Shown here: piece by piece, positions 37,588 to 47,664 of the stretch
How positions within the stretch are numbered: the first letter of the stretch is position 1
How the letters are laid out: the number at the start of each line of letters is the position of its first letter
Assembly: GCA_937929915.1 (NCBI GenBank)
Contig: CALFUN010000008.1
Span: 186,001-250,000, forward strand
Length of the DNA: 64,000 bases
Direction of reading: 5' to 3'
Origin: an uncultured Caulobacterales bacterium
GTDB taxonomy: Bacteria; Pseudomonadota; Alphaproteobacteria; Caulobacterales; Maricaulaceae
Program-made: the position numbers and the translations under genes
Notes under the pieces: model-generated
What the model was told of the DNA's origin: nothing
What the model saw: only the letters and a program-made list of their open reading frames with translations
Databases searched by the model: none

Positions 37588-38955
37588 TTACGCGCCTGAG
37601 ACAGGATCTGCCTTAACACTTTTCTCGACAACGGTTTTGACTGTGAGGCCTTGGACGATGATAGAGAATATCACAACGCCATACGTGGCCGTAAGAATGA
37701 GCGGTTTATAGTCATTATCAGGTAAAGAGAGCGCAAGCGCGACAGAAATGCCGCCGCGCACGCCGCCCCATGTCAGGACAGGAATCGCGCCTTTGGTGAA
37801 GCTCTTAAACGTTCCGATAATTTTCATCGGAGCAAATACCGCGCAGAGCCGTGCAAACAGAATTAGCGGGATAGCTAATAAAGTTATCAGCGCGAAATCT
37901 GGGGCAAGGCCGAGAACTAAAATTTCCAAACCAATCAGTAAGAACAAGACTGAATTTAAAATCTCGTCAATCATTTCCCAAAAGCCAAAGAGATAATTTT
38001 GGGTGTGTTTACTCATGGCAATAGCGGCGCCTTTATTGCCTATCATGAGCCCAGCAATGACAACAGCAATCGGGCCCGAGAGGTGGTGGCCGAGAATATT
38101 TACGCGCTGCGCGATGGCATATGTGCCTGCCACAAGGGCCAAGCTAATCAGAATTTCAATCGCATGTTCGTCAATCTTCTCCATCATTTTCACAGCGATT
38201 GCGCCTGCGGTGAAACCAAGTGCCGCCCCGCCAATCGCGTCAACGATAAATAGCTCTGCAACATCCCAAATACCAACGCCGCTATGCCCGCTGCCGCTCT
38301 GGGTTGCGGTTGCAAATGTATCAATCGGCCCCGCAAATAATATGCCGTCAAATATGGCATGACCGCTGGCTGCGCTGCCTGTGGCGATGGCGAGGATAAT
38401 AGTGAACACCACAACCCCAACGCCGTCATTAAATAGGCTCTCACCTGCGATTTTGGCCTCTAGGCTTTTTGGCATTTTGACGGTTTTCAATATAGATAGC
38501 ACAGCCACGGGGTCTGTTGGACTAATCAGTGCGCCAAAGACAAGCGCCCATATATAGGACAGGGCGACACCAAAGATTTTCGCCAAATAGAAAAACCCTG
38601 TACCCACAATAAAGGTCGAGAGAATAACGCCGCATGTCGCCATTAAGCCAATCGCCCATTTCGCATCTCGCATTTTATTGAAATCTACATGTAGCGCGCC
38701 GGCAAATAACAAAAAGCCCAGCATGCCTTTCATAAGAGTTTCGTTAAAATCAATCTGCTTAAGCGCGTTTTGAAGTGTGTCGGTCAGGCCAAGGCTTGGG
38801 AATACTGCTTGTAAGGCAAGCAAGGCAAATGAGGCAAAAAGCGCCATGAGCAATAAGCCTATTGTATGGGGAAGCTTTATATAAGCGCGGTTTACCCATG
38901 ATAAAATGGCCGAAAGAACAAGCAGCATGGCTGCGATTTCAAACAAACTTAACAT
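37588..38955 (-). CDS. CPA1-type Na+(K+)/H+ antiporter
   Basis: The 455-residue protein has about twelve membrane helices and the CPA1 motifs GALISPTDPVAVL and, further on, AGESLFNDGVGVVVF. The antiport aspartate is in the latter. The C-terminal cytosolic tail is short. It probably exports sodium in exchange for protons at the inner membrane. It is a single gene on the minus strand. Confidence 0.9.
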   Translation of the reverse strand: MLSLFEIAAMLLVLSAILSWVNRAYIKLPHTIGLLLMALFASFALLALQAVFPSLGLTDTLQNALKQIDFNETLMKGMLGFLLFAGALHVDFNKMRDAKWAIGLMATCGVILSTFIVGTGFFYLAKIFGVALSYIWALVFGALISPTDPVAVLSILKTVKMPKSLEAKIAGESLFNDGVGVVVFTIILAIATGSAASGHAIFDGILFAGPIDTFATATQSGSGHSGVGIWDVAELFIVDAIGGAALGFTAGAIAVKMMEKIDEHAIEILISLALVAGTYAIAQRVNILGHHLSGPIAVVIAGLMIGNKGAAIAMSKHTQNYLFGFWEMIDEILNSVLFLLIGLEILVLGLAPDFALITLLAIPLILFARLCAVFAPMKIIGTFKSFTKGAIPVLTWGGVRGGISVALALSLPDNDYKPLILTATYGVVIFSIIVQGLTVKTVVEKSVKADPVSGA

Positions 38956-39141
38956 AAACCCTCCAGATTCGCGCTACGCTAACGCTCGCCTGCGTGACAT
39001 AAAAGGAAAATCTTACGGCATGTCTTGAAAGCTAGGTGATTTTTTACATTGCGATTGCGCCCGTAAAGCGAAATAAGACTATGAGCCACATAGAGAGCGC
39101 GAAATTACGCCAACATGGCCGACATATATTTGGAGAGAGCT

Positions 39142-40467
39142 ATGCTATTTAAAAAAATGAGTTTCATAACCGCCGCGATGATGGCCGTAATGCTTGCGCC
39201 GCCGAGCTATGCCGCTGAGATTGATGGCAAACTTCGGAGTGATATTGCCAAGGATTATGAGAAAAATCTTGATGCGCTCTATAAGCATTTCCACGCAAAT
39301 CCAGAGCTGTCCTTTAAAGAATTTGAAACTGCCAAACGTTTAGCCAGTGAAATCCGTGCGCTGGGTTATGATGTCACTGAAGGTGTTGGCCAGACAGGGA
39401 TTGTGGCCGTATTGAAAAATGGCGCTGGGCCAACCGTGATGATCCGCGCCGATATGGACGGGCTGCCTGTGCTTGAAGATACGGGCTTGCCTTATGCGTC
39501 CAAAGCCCGCCAAGTGAGTGTGGATGGCCAAGAAAAGCCTGTTATGCACGCTTGTGGTCATGATGTGCATATTACCTCTCTTATTGGCACAGCGCGGCAA
39601 TTAATAGCCCGCAAAGATAAGTGGTCAGGCACATTAGTCCTTATCGGACAGCCCGCCGAGGAGCGTATTTCTGGCGCAAATGCAATGATCGAAGACGGTT
39701 TATTTACGCGTTTTCCGAAGCCTGATTATGCCCTTGCGCTACATGTCTCCTCGCAAACGCCAACTGGGAAAATTATTGTCAATGAAGGTTTGGCTTATTC
39801 CAGCTCTGACTCCGTTGATATTACGGTTCATGGTGTTGGCGCGCATGGCGCCTCGCCGCATTTGGGTCTTGACCCTGTTTTGGTGGCCTCGCAAATCGTT
39901 GTAAGCCTGCAAAGTATTGTCTCGCGCTCTATCGCACCCTTACAGCCTGGCGTGATTACCGTTGGCTCTATTCACGGGGGAACGAAGCATAATATTATTG
40001 GTGATAGTGTCGAGATGCAGCTAACTGTGCGATCGGATTCGCCAGAAGTCCGCCAAGCCTTGCTTGACGGTATTGACCGTGTGGCCAAAGGGGTGGCGCT
40101 TGCACATGGCACGCCCAAAGATTTGCTGCCTACGGTCATACGCCGCGAAGAAAACACGCCGCCGACAAAAAATAACGGCGCAACAGCCCGTATGTTAAAA
40201 TCAGCATTCAAAACGCATTTAGGGGATAATGTTATTCTAGAGCAGCCGCGCACAGGTATGGGGGCCGAGGATTTTGCTTATTTTGTTGACCCGAAACACG
40301 GGGTTAAAGGGGTCTATTTTAATGTTGGCGGTACGCCGCAACGCGATTTGAAAAAAGCGGCGTCCCATCATTCGCCCTTTTTCAAAGTCTCCCCCGAGCC
40401 CTCCGTCAAGCTTGGTACTGAGGCAATGGTTGTCGCGGCCCTGACGTTGTTTGAAGATGGGGAGTAA
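39142..40467 (+). CDS. Exported M20 family amidohydrolase/aminoacylase
   Basis: The ATG at 39142 follows GGAGAG and opens a signal peptide (FITAAMMAVMLAPPSYAAE); the ATG-like start at 39115 is less likely. The 441-residue protein has the M20 metal ligands RADMDGLPV, MHACGHDVH and the catalytic GQPAEE, plus the dimerisation domain (VHGVGAHGASPH). It resembles HipO/AbgB hydrolases that remove acyl groups from amino acids. The substrate is unknown. A terminator follows. Confidence 0.9.
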   Translation: MLFKKMSFITAAMMAVMLAPPSYAAEIDGKLRSDIAKDYEKNLDALYKHFHANPELSFKEFETAKRLASEIRALGYDVTEGVGQTGIVAVLKNGAGPTVMIRADMDGLPVLEDTGLPYASKARQVSVDGQEKPVMHACGHDVHITSLIGTARQLIARKDKWSGTLVLIGQPAEERISGANAMIEDGLFTRFPKPDYALALHVSSQTPTGKIIVNEGLAYSSSDSVDITVHGVGAHGASPHLGLDPVLVASQIVVSLQSIVSRSIAPLQPGVITVGSIHGGTKHNIIGDSVEMQLTVRSDSPEVRQALLDGIDRVAKGVALAHGTPKDLLPTVIRREENTPPTKNNGATARMLKSAFKTHLGDNVILEQPRTGMGAEDFAYFVDPKHGVKGVYFNVGGTPQRDLKKAASHHSPFFKVSPEPSVKLGTEAMVVAALTLFEDGE

Positions 40468-40481
40468 AGCAAAGCCTTTAG

Positions 40482-40506
40482 ACAGGCAGCACATTTAGCT
40501 GCCTGT
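40482..40506 (+). terminator. Hairpin terminator of the M20 gene
   Basis: ACAGGCAGC and GCTGCCTGT pair around ACATTTA and run into TTTC. The T-run is short. Confidence 0.7.
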
Positions 40507-40543
40507 TTCATGCTTATGCCCAACGGTAATTTTTTTAAATCCG

Positions 40544-41188
40544 TTAGGCTTGATCTAATTGAATATCTTCATATAGCCTCGCTATCGCAGCACTGCTGCG
40601 CCGTAAAATAGCGTCTTGATCTTCGAAGCCAATTTCAAAGAGCATTTCTATCATGGCATAGCCTATTTCAAGGGCCATACGGGTTCTGATTAAAAGCTCT
40701 TTACGTATATCTTGATCGGGCCCTGAATAGATTTGGTCGACTAAAAGAAGTGTGGTTCTTTCATGAGAGGCGAGGCGAATGGGCTGTAACTCTGGTATGG
40801 CGCGTAAAATTTTCAAAAGCACATGACCGCCTTTAAATTCGCGGGTTACATTGAGTGATTTGACTAAGTCATTATATACAGATTCTTCAGGATCATTTTC
40901 AGGTAATGTCATCCAACTCTGATTGCTTTTTAGGACTGCGTTTTGGGTTGACATTAAGCGCTCGCATAAAACTCTGAGCAAATCATGTTTATTTTTAAAA
41001 TAGCGGTAAAAGGCGGGCGGGGTCATGCCAGCGGCTTGGACAACGGCGTTTGAATTCAGGGCTTCAAAGCCGCTTTCCACTAATATGTCTTGTGCGCAGC
41101 CTAAGAGTTTTTCCAAAGTTTTTTGGCCGCGAGATTGTTTTGGGGCAATCGTGGCTAATTTACTCGTTTTTGTAGAGGGCTGATTCAT
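40544..41188 (-). CDS. TetR family transcriptional regulator
   Basis: The 214-residue protein has an N-terminal helix-turn-helix of the TetR type (ILVESGFEALNSNAVVQAAG followed by MTPPAFYRYFKNKHDLL) and a C-terminal ligand-binding domain. It lies upstream of no gene on its strand but next to the MFS-aminotransferase block, so it probably controls that locus. The operator is not identified. Confidence 0.9.
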   Translation of the reverse strand: MNQPSTKTSKLATIAPKQSRGQKTLEKLLGCAQDILVESGFEALNSNAVVQAAGMTPPAFYRYFKNKHDLLRVLCERLMSTQNAVLKSNQSWMTLPENDPEESVYNDLVKSLNVTREFKGGHVLLKILRAIPELQPIRLASHERTTLLLVDQIYSGPDQDIRKELLIRTRMALEIGYAMIEMLFEIGFEDQDAILRRSSAAIARLYEDIQLDQA

Positions 41189-41268
41189 TGGGAGGGTCTA
41201 ACGCGCGTAATGGCATATGGATAGATATAAAAACATTGTAGAGATATGCATGCCTTATCATACATATT

Positions 41269-42426
41269 TTAAGCCTGCATTTTAGAGTGCATGATGGCGA
41301 CTATGAAACATACAAAACTGATAGCGCATAATATCAATGTATAGCTTGACGGGGGACGCCCAGCTTCATCTAAAAGCAGAGCGGCGATGAATGGCCCTAA
41401 AGCCAAGCCTAAGAGTTGTGCCAGCGGATTATAAGCGGCCAGACGCCGAGAGCTATCAATCGCGAGAAGCCAGCCGACTTGAAAGGGAGCTGCAAATAAC
41501 CAGACAAACCCTAAAATCGCCAGAAAGCCATATGTGACATTTACGGATAAGGGCGTTGCTAAAATGCTAGCCGTGATACCTAAAATAATAAGAGCTATGA
41601 AAATTATAGTTTTTGCGTTGATGCGGTTTGGCATGGCTGCGCCTGCAAAGCCGCCAAGAATTTGAAAGCCAAGAATGACAGGAACAACCAAAGCTGTCGC
41701 GCTTTTCGGGATACCTTGGGCCATCATGACAATCTCGGCATAGCTAATTGTCGTTGATAAGACGGCCATGAAAAACCCAATACTCACAAGCGCGGCAAAG
41801 CCAGACAATGTTAAGCTATAGGGTTTTGTGTCTGCTGCCATATATTCACAGACCCCAGCAAATATTGGTAAAAGACATAGGCCCGCCCCAACCAATACAG
41901 CCAAAGCGATATACCCGCCTAGCTCGCCGAAAGATGACACAATAAAAAATGTTAAAATCATCGCAAATAGGAACTGGGCGATTGTCTGTCCTGTAATGAG
42001 GATGGCTGAGAAGAATTCGGGGCGTTTGGTGTTTAAAATGGCTTGCACGGCGACCCAAATAAATATCCCGCTCGTGCAGCCAGCAAATAAACGGATAGTC
42101 GGCACTTTTATACCTGATAAAAAGGGTGTCACAATATTCAAAACCATGACAATCAGCATAGCAATCAATAAGCGGGGTGTTTGGCGGGTGCCGCGCAGGA
42201 TATAACCGCCAATAACGCTGCCAAAAGCTAGCCCCATCAACTCCGTAAACATACTCAGCCCAATGATAGGCGGGGAAATAGCGCCGCTTTCAACCATGAG
42301 CGTGAGCAGCAGCGGGGCTATCCCAACAGGCACAAGCGCAATCATCCCCCAGCAAAGCGCCACACGAAGCGTTGTCAGGCTCTGAGGCGGGGCGGCTGCA
42401 GATGTCTTAGGAGAAATATCTACCAA
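41269..42426 (-). CDS. MFS transporter
   Basis: The 385-residue protein has about twelve membrane helices and a weakly conserved loop GYILRGTRQTPR after helix 2. It ends an apparent operon with the aminotransferase gene, only two bases downstream of it. Substrate is unknown, presumably linked to the aminotransferase pathway. Confidence 0.85.
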   Translation of the reverse strand: MVDISPKTSAAAPPQSLTTLRVALCWGMIALVPVGIAPLLLTLMVESGAISPPIIGLSMFTELMGLAFGSVIGGYILRGTRQTPRLLIAMLIVMVLNIVTPFLSGIKVPTIRLFAGCTSGIFIWVAVQAILNTKRPEFFSAILITGQTIAQFLFAMILTFFIVSSFGELGGYIALAVLVGAGLCLLPIFAGVCEYMAADTKPYSLTLSGFAALVSIGFFMAVLSTTISYAEIVMMAQGIPKSATALVVPVILGFQILGGFAGAAMPNRINAKTIIFIALIILGITASILATPLSVNVTYGFLAILGFVWLFAAPFQVGWLLAIDSSRRLAAYNPLAQLLGLALGPFIAALLLDEAGRPPSSYTLILCAISFVCFIVAIMHSKMQA

Positions 42427-42428
42427 AA

Positions 42429-43670
42429 TCAGGCCTTTTGGGGCGTAGTGATTGAACTTATCACCTTTTGGGCCAATTCAAGCGTTTGCGTAATATCGTC
42501 TTGCGTCATCGCGGCATTGATGAACATGTTGTGGAAATGGTGAAAATAAGCCCCGCCCTTAATCATGCCGTCAGCAAAGCCGGTGCCAACCATCATATCT
42601 CGGTTGCCAGCGTCATCATTGAACATAATGAGCGGCATTTGAACGGGGCCAGTTTGGCTAATGTTCAAACTATGTTTGGAGGCAATATCATTGAGCCCAT
42701 CTCGTAATATCGTGCCTAATGTAACCGTATGTTCAATGTAATCACTTGTTTTGATGATCTCTAAAGTTTTAAGCGCTGCGGCCATGGCTGCGCCTGCAAA
42801 CCAGAACGACCCTGTTGTGTAAATATCTGATGCGGCTTTTTTTGTACGCTCAGAGCCCATTAGGCAGGAAATAGGATGCCCATTTGCTATTGCCTTGCCC
42901 CAGCTTGATAGGTCAGGCTCAACGCCCAAGCTGTGCCAACTACAATCGCGCTCCATGCGAAACCCTGCGCGTACATCATCAATAATTAAAACCGCCTCTT
43001 TGTCGTCGCAGATTTGCCGTGCGGCTTTGGCATATTCAAGATTAGGCAATTCTTGGTCTATCAGAACATCATGTTTAAACGGGGAGGCAAAAATACCCGC
43101 TAAATCCTCTCCCGCATCCTCGGCCGCAGCGCGCAAGCTGCTGGCATCATTATATTGATAATAAATGAAATGTTTTCTGTCATCGGCGACAGTGCCGGCT
43201 GGCATGGGGGTACACCACGGGGCTGCTCCGTGATAGGCGCCTGTCGCCATCAGGATTTTCTTTTTATTGCGATGCGCGCGCGCTATCATTAATGCGATTG
43301 AGGTAGCGTCAGTGCCGTTTTTACAAAAAATAGACCAGTCGCAATGTGTCACAAGATCAGCATAGGCTTCTGCAAGATCAACCATTAAAGCTGTCGGGCC
43401 TGTTGCCACATCAATGCTCTGCATTTGCTGTGTGTAAGCGGCATCGATTTGAGCGTGACAATACCCAAAGAGGTTTGGGCCATAAGCTGACATAAAGTCG
43501 ATATAGCGCTTATCGTCATGATCCCACAAATAAGCCCCTTCTGCGCGTTTGAAAAATTGCGGCGCGCTGGGCGGTAAAAAAGAGACACTTTGATGGCCAT
43601 ACATGCCGCCAGGTATGACTTTACTCGCCCGTTGTTTTAACGCTTGGTCAGCTGGTCCGCTCATGTCCAA
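42429..43670 (-). CDS. Class III aminotransferase (glutamate-1-semialdehyde aminotransferase-like)
   Basis: The 413-residue PLP enzyme has the class III segments YLWDHDDKRYIDFMSAYGP, KNGTDATSIALMIAR, LIIDDVRAGFRM and the lysine-containing SSWGKAIANGHPISCLMG. It is closest in feel to glutamate-1-semialdehyde aminomutase but is not likely to be HemL, since it sits with sugar kinase, aldolase and transporter genes. It is divergent from the PfkB gene, with about 75 bases between start codons. Confidence 0.85.
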   Translation of the reverse strand: MDMSGPADQALKQRASKVIPGGMYGHQSVSFLPPSAPQFFKRAEGAYLWDHDDKRYIDFMSAYGPNLFGYCHAQIDAAYTQQMQSIDVATGPTALMVDLAEAYADLVTHCDWSIFCKNGTDATSIALMIARAHRNKKKILMATGAYHGAAPWCTPMPAGTVADDRKHFIYYQYNDASSLRAAAEDAGEDLAGIFASPFKHDVLIDQELPNLEYAKAARQICDDKEAVLIIDDVRAGFRMERDCSWHSLGVEPDLSSWGKAIANGHPISCLMGSERTKKAASDIYTTGSFWFAGAAMAAALKTLEIIKTSDYIEHTVTLGTILRDGLNDIASKHSLNISQTGPVQMPLIMFNDDAGNRDMMVGTGFADGMIKGGAYFHHFHNMFINAAMTQDDITQTLELAQKVISSITTPQKA

Positions 43671-43746
43671 TACCCCTCTGCTTACTTGCCTTATGATAGC
43701 AATTACTATATTAATTTACAATGACAAAACAACAAGGATTCCAAGA

Positions 43747-44676
43747 ATGTCCGACTTAATATGTATGGGGTTAACAACGCTCGACATTTCCGCCCGTCCG
43801 ATTGATAAGCTGCCTGATATACAAGAGACAATTTTGATAGAAAACATTACGTTAGCGCCAGCAGGGACAGCTGGCGGAACGGCGCTCATCGCCGCCACAT
43901 TAGGGCTTGATGTCGCGATTGCAGCCCAAATTGGTGATGATCTCAATGGCCGCATTTTAGCGTCTGAATTTGAGCGTGCAGCGATTGATACGGCCTATCT
44001 GACATTGAATGCTATGATGCCGACATCAACGACGATTTTAGCCATTCGCAGCAATGGCGAGCGCCCCGCTTTTCATCAAATGGGGGCGAGTATTATGACA
44101 GAATTTACCCCAGATTCTATTGCTGCGATGAAGACAGCGCGTGCGCTGCATTTTGCAGGTTTAGGGTTTCCCAATCTTTCTACGCCGCAGGCCATTGCTG
44201 CTTTGGCCGAGATTAAAGCGAGCGGTACATTCATCACATGTGATTTAATTTCCCCGCAACCCGGCATGAGCGATCTGTTGAAAGTTGTTTTACCGCATAT
44301 TGATGTGTTTTTACCGAGTGAGGCCGAAATCTCTGTGCTTTTAGGCGGAGATGTTACGCCCGAAGATGCGCTTGTGGCATTTACGCAAATGGGCGCAAAA
44401 TCCTGTATCGTGAAGCGGGGCGGGGCGGGGAGTATTGGTCTTATTGATGGTGAGTTTCATCATGTTGAAGCGGAAAAAATTTCAGTTGTTGACACAACGA
44501 GCTGCGGAGACTCTTATTGTGCAGCGATAATTACGGGACATCTAAAGGGGTTATCTATGCAAGAGTCTATGCAATTTGCAAGCCGCGTGGCAGGACAAGT
44601 TGCCTTAGCCACGGGAACGCTTGGCGCATTAACGGCTGATTACGGCGCCGCGCAACTTGCAAAGATGACAGGATGA
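43747..44676 (+). CDS. PfkB-family sugar kinase
   Basis: The ATG at 43747, behind AAGGA, gives 309 residues beginning MSDLICMGLTTLDIS; the open frame further upstream overlaps the divergent gene and is unlikely. The catalytic motif is present in DTTSCGDSYCAAIITG, with the catalytic aspartate, and an N-terminal GGTALIAATLGLDVAIAAQIG segment supports substrate binding. It overlaps the aldolase gene by four bases (ATGA). Confidence 0.88.
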   Translation: MSDLICMGLTTLDISARPIDKLPDIQETILIENITLAPAGTAGGTALIAATLGLDVAIAAQIGDDLNGRILASEFERAAIDTAYLTLNAMMPTSTTILAIRSNGERPAFHQMGASIMTEFTPDSIAAMKTARALHFAGLGFPNLSTPQAIAALAEIKASGTFITCDLISPQPGMSDLLKVVLPHIDVFLPSEAEISVLLGGDVTPEDALVAFTQMGAKSCIVKRGGAGSIGLIDGEFHHVEAEKISVVDTTSCGDSYCAAIITGHLKGLSMQESMQFASRVAGQVALATGTLGALTADYGAAQLAKMTG

Positions 44677-45335
44677 ATTTTCAAGAACTCATGTCTCGAT
44701 ATAAGCTCGTCAAGGTCATGAAGGCCATGGAGGCGGCTGGGCTAAATCATGGCACTGCGGGCAATGCGTCGGTAAGGTGCGCAGAGCATTTTCTTGTTAC
44801 GCCCAGCGGTGTTCCGCCGCTTAAGCTAAAGCCCTCTATGATCGTCAAGCTTGATATAAAAGGCCATTCAAAAAGCCGCTACAAGCCGACAAGTGAGTGG
44901 AAAATGCACGTCGATTTATTGGCACAAAGACCTGATATGAATGCCGTGGTGCATTGTCATTCACGCTTTGCGACAACGTTAGCTTGCGCGGGCCTTGAGG
45001 TGCCGTCTTTGCATTATATGACGGCGGTTTCAGGGGGGCTTAATATTCCTCTAGCGCCATATGCGACCTACGGCACAGCTGAGCTTGCGCAGTCTATTGC
45101 AAAGACATTGCAACAGGGCCGCCGAGCGTGTTTAATGGCCAATCACGGGCAAATTGCGATGGGAACATCACTGGAAGAAGCCTTTATTATCAGCAGTGAA
45201 GTTGAGGTTCAGGCGTCATATTATTACGGCACATTAGTCATAGGAAAGACGGTTTGTCTTTCCGAACAGCAAATGCACGATGTTGTTGTAAAGTTTAAAT
45301 CTTATGGTCAGAACGGTTCAAAACCGCCTTCATAA
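44673..45335 (+). CDS. Class II aldolase/adducin family protein
   Basis: The 220-residue zinc enzyme has GLNHGTAGNASVR, the metal histidines in VVHCHSRFATTLAC and a third in LMANHGQIAMG. It is L-fuculose-1-phosphate aldolase-like. Its translation is coupled to the PfkB kinase, so the pair probably phosphorylates and then cleaves a sugar or sugar-amine derivative. Confidence 0.88.
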   Translation: MNFQELMSRYKLVKVMKAMEAAGLNHGTAGNASVRCAEHFLVTPSGVPPLKLKPSMIVKLDIKGHSKSRYKPTSEWKMHVDLLAQRPDMNAVVHCHSRFATTLACAGLEVPSLHYMTAVSGGLNIPLAPYATYGTAELAQSIAKTLQQGRRACLMANHGQIAMGTSLEEAFIISSEVEVQASYYYGTLVIGKTVCLSEQQMHDVVVKFKSYGQNGSKPPS

Positions 45336-45386
45336 CTTACAAAACTATTTGAACTGTATATTGTAATTTTGGGTTTAAAAAGATGT

Positions 45387-45420
45387 TGTGAGTCCCAAGA
45401 TAAACGGCTTAGGACTCACA
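45387..45420. terminator. Bidirectional terminator between aldolase and TonB receptor
   Basis: TGTGAGTCC and GGACTCACA form a perfect nine-pair stem. On the minus strand the stem is followed by ACATCTTTTT. It separates two convergent genes. Confidence 0.7.
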
Positions 45421-45429
45421 TATTTTAGC

Positions 45430-47664
45430 CTAGAAATTTACGGATAATTCCACGCCATAGCTTCTAGGTGTCCCAAGTGTTGCCGAGGCGAAGCCAAAGT
45501 CACTATTGTTACTGACATTTGTAAAATAGGTTGTATCGCCGATATTATTACCAAAGACGGCTATGCCCCAATTCTGGCTTTCAGCGGTATAGCCGAGACG
45601 TAAATTGGCAAGGGTATAGGCCTCTTGTCCTGTGAAATCTAAATTTTCTGTCGAGAAGAAAACATCGTCACGATAGGCAAATGACCCTTGCAGATAGACA
45701 CTGCCATAGTCTCCCAAATCATGATCATAACGTGCCAAGCCTGAGACAGAGGCGTCTGGAGTGTTGGGTATCGTGTTGCCCGTTAAGTCGACACCGTTGA
45801 CAGACAGGCTGCCAATGCGAGAATCCATAAAGGCTCCCGTCAGGTTTAAAAGCAGGTTAGGATGCGGGTAGAATGTGGCATCAAATTCAGCCCCTAAGAC
45901 TTCGGCACTTGTTGCATTATCAAGCACAAGTAGTGGCAGGCCGCCTGTATTGATTTGCGTGAAGACCTGAAGGTCACTAAAATCATTATAGAATAGAGCG
46001 CCGTTCAAACGTAATTTATTGTCCAAAAGATCTGTCTTAAAGCCGACTTCATAGGCTGTTAAAAACTCAGGATCAAAAGGCTCTAATTGCGTTATGGCTT
46101 CGACAGGATCAAGGCTTAAGAAGCCGCCATTAAATCCGCCGCTTTTGAAACCGCGCGCAATGCTCCCATATAAAAGCGTATCGTCATCGAGCTTATAATC
46201 AAGACCAAACCGCCAAGAAAACTCACCATCTGATGTCTCTAAATCCGTACCTTCATAAACAACCAAGGGATTACCGACAATATCAGCCAGACTTTCTTCT
46301 TCGATTGTGCCGCGCGCATCAAATGTACGGTCTTCATCGGTATAACGTCCGCCCAATGTGAGAGTGAGTTTATCCGTTACCGCGACGTCTGTTTGGCCAA
46401 AGATTGCAAATGTTTCAATCGTTTGAAAGTTATTAGCGCGTGCAAAGAAAACGGGCGTTGGGTCAGGACTGGTTACGCCGGGAATATTTACGCCTAAAGG
46501 CGCAAAAAGCGGCCGTAATGACCCGAAGAGATCAATCGACTGATCTTGCTCTAAATCTTCTGTTAAGTAGAAACCGCCAATCAACCACGAGGAGTCGCCA
46601 TAGCTGCCCGTTGCGCGGAGTTCTTGAGAAAATGTTTCAGACTTCACATCATAATTAATGAACAAGATGTCCAAAGCATTTGCGTCAGTTTCTTCTGGCA
46701 GAAGGCGATCAAGCTCATCATAAGCAGAGATTGATGTGATTTGGATGTCTCCAATATCAAGCTTGGCTTCAATATAGCCGCCAATCGAATCTAAATCGAT
46801 GTCATCATCTCGGTTATACTGGCCCGAGAACGGATCGGTTTGGCTAGGTGTTCCCAGCGGACCTGTGCCATCTGGCCCTAAGCCAATAAAGACAAATTTC
46901 GCGCCTTCGGAATTGACATTTGCGCCGTGGACATTACCGCGCAGTGAGAAGTTCTCCGTAACATCAACATCAATCGTGCCGCGCCAAGATAATGTATCGA
47001 CGCTATTTTCATCTGTGATATTACTTGGATCAATTGTGTTTTCCAAGAAGCCATCAGAGTCGACTTTGTTAATCGCAAATCGCGCCCGAATATTATCGGT
47101 TATCGGGCCTGAAATTGCCGCCTCTACATCTGTTGTATCAAAGCGGCTATATGAACCTCTGGCTTGAAACTCAAATTCATCCGTTGGCTTGTTCGAAATG
47201 AACTTAACAGCTCCGCCTGTTGTGTTGCGCCCATATAAAGTGCCTTGCGGGCCTTTCAAAATCTCAAGTCTTTCCGTGTCAAAAAACTGGAAAGCCGTTA
47301 AAGCAGGCGAGCTTATATAAACTTCATCTGAATATATCCCAATCGGACCAGCATTATTGGTGTTAAAATCATTGAGTCCCGCACCTCGAAGAAAAATGAT
47401 AAGCTGGCTGCCTTCCCCGCTTGATGTACTTAGCTCTAGCCCAGGTATGAATTGCCCTAATTGCTCACTTTCCGTGATGCCGAGCGCATTAAGATCGTCG
47501 CCTGAAAATGCCGAGATTGAAATCGGAACATCTTGTATGTTTTCTGAACGCTTTTGCGCCGTGACTACGATTTCATCCAGCAAATCTGGTCGGTCTTGGG
47601 CTTGAGAAATGGCTGGAGCCAAACAGGCCAGAACGGTTGCGCTAGTTAATAAATGTCTCTTCAT
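45430..47664 (-). CDS. TonB-dependent receptor
   Basis: The 744-residue receptor has a signal peptide (LACLAPAISQAQ), a TonB box (DEIVVTAQKR) and the plug opening SENIQDVPISISAFSGDDL typical of sphingomonad-type receptors. A 22-stranded barrel ends in SYGVELSVNF. It converges on the kinase-aldolase pair. Together with the TetR and MFS genes this looks like one uptake and use locus. The substrate is unknown. Confidence 0.9.
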   Translation of the reverse strand: MKRHLLTSATVLACLAPAISQAQDRPDLLDEIVVTAQKRSENIQDVPISISAFSGDDLNALGITESEQLGQFIPGLELSTSSGEGSQLIIFLRGAGLNDFNTNNAGPIGIYSDEVYISSPALTAFQFFDTERLEILKGPQGTLYGRNTTGGAVKFISNKPTDEFEFQARGSYSRFDTTDVEAAISGPITDNIRARFAINKVDSDGFLENTIDPSNITDENSVDTLSWRGTIDVDVTENFSLRGNVHGANVNSEGAKFVFIGLGPDGTGPLGTPSQTDPFSGQYNRDDDIDLDSIGGYIEAKLDIGDIQITSISAYDELDRLLPEETDANALDILFINYDVKSETFSQELRATGSYGDSSWLIGGFYLTEDLEQDQSIDLFGSLRPLFAPLGVNIPGVTSPDPTPVFFARANNFQTIETFAIFGQTDVAVTDKLTLTLGGRYTDEDRTFDARGTIEEESLADIVGNPLVVYEGTDLETSDGEFSWRFGLDYKLDDDTLLYGSIARGFKSGGFNGGFLSLDPVEAITQLEPFDPEFLTAYEVGFKTDLLDNKLRLNGALFYNDFSDLQVFTQINTGGLPLLVLDNATSAEVLGAEFDATFYPHPNLLLNLTGAFMDSRIGSLSVNGVDLTGNTIPNTPDASVSGLARYDHDLGDYGSVYLQGSFAYRDDVFFSTENLDFTGQEAYTLANLRLGYTAESQNWGIAVFGNNIGDTTYFTNVSNNSDFGFASATLGTPRSYGVELSVNF

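Noticed and set aside
42429-43670. HemL (tetrapyrrole synthesis)
   Set aside because: The sequence is related, but the gene is coupled to an MFS transporter and divergent from a sugar kinase and aldolase, so a housekeeping role in haem synthesis is unlikely.
43603-43746. N-terminal extension of the PfkB kinase
   Set aside because: The open frame upstream overlaps the divergent aminotransferase start, has no ribosome site, and the good AAGGA site precedes the ATG at 43747.
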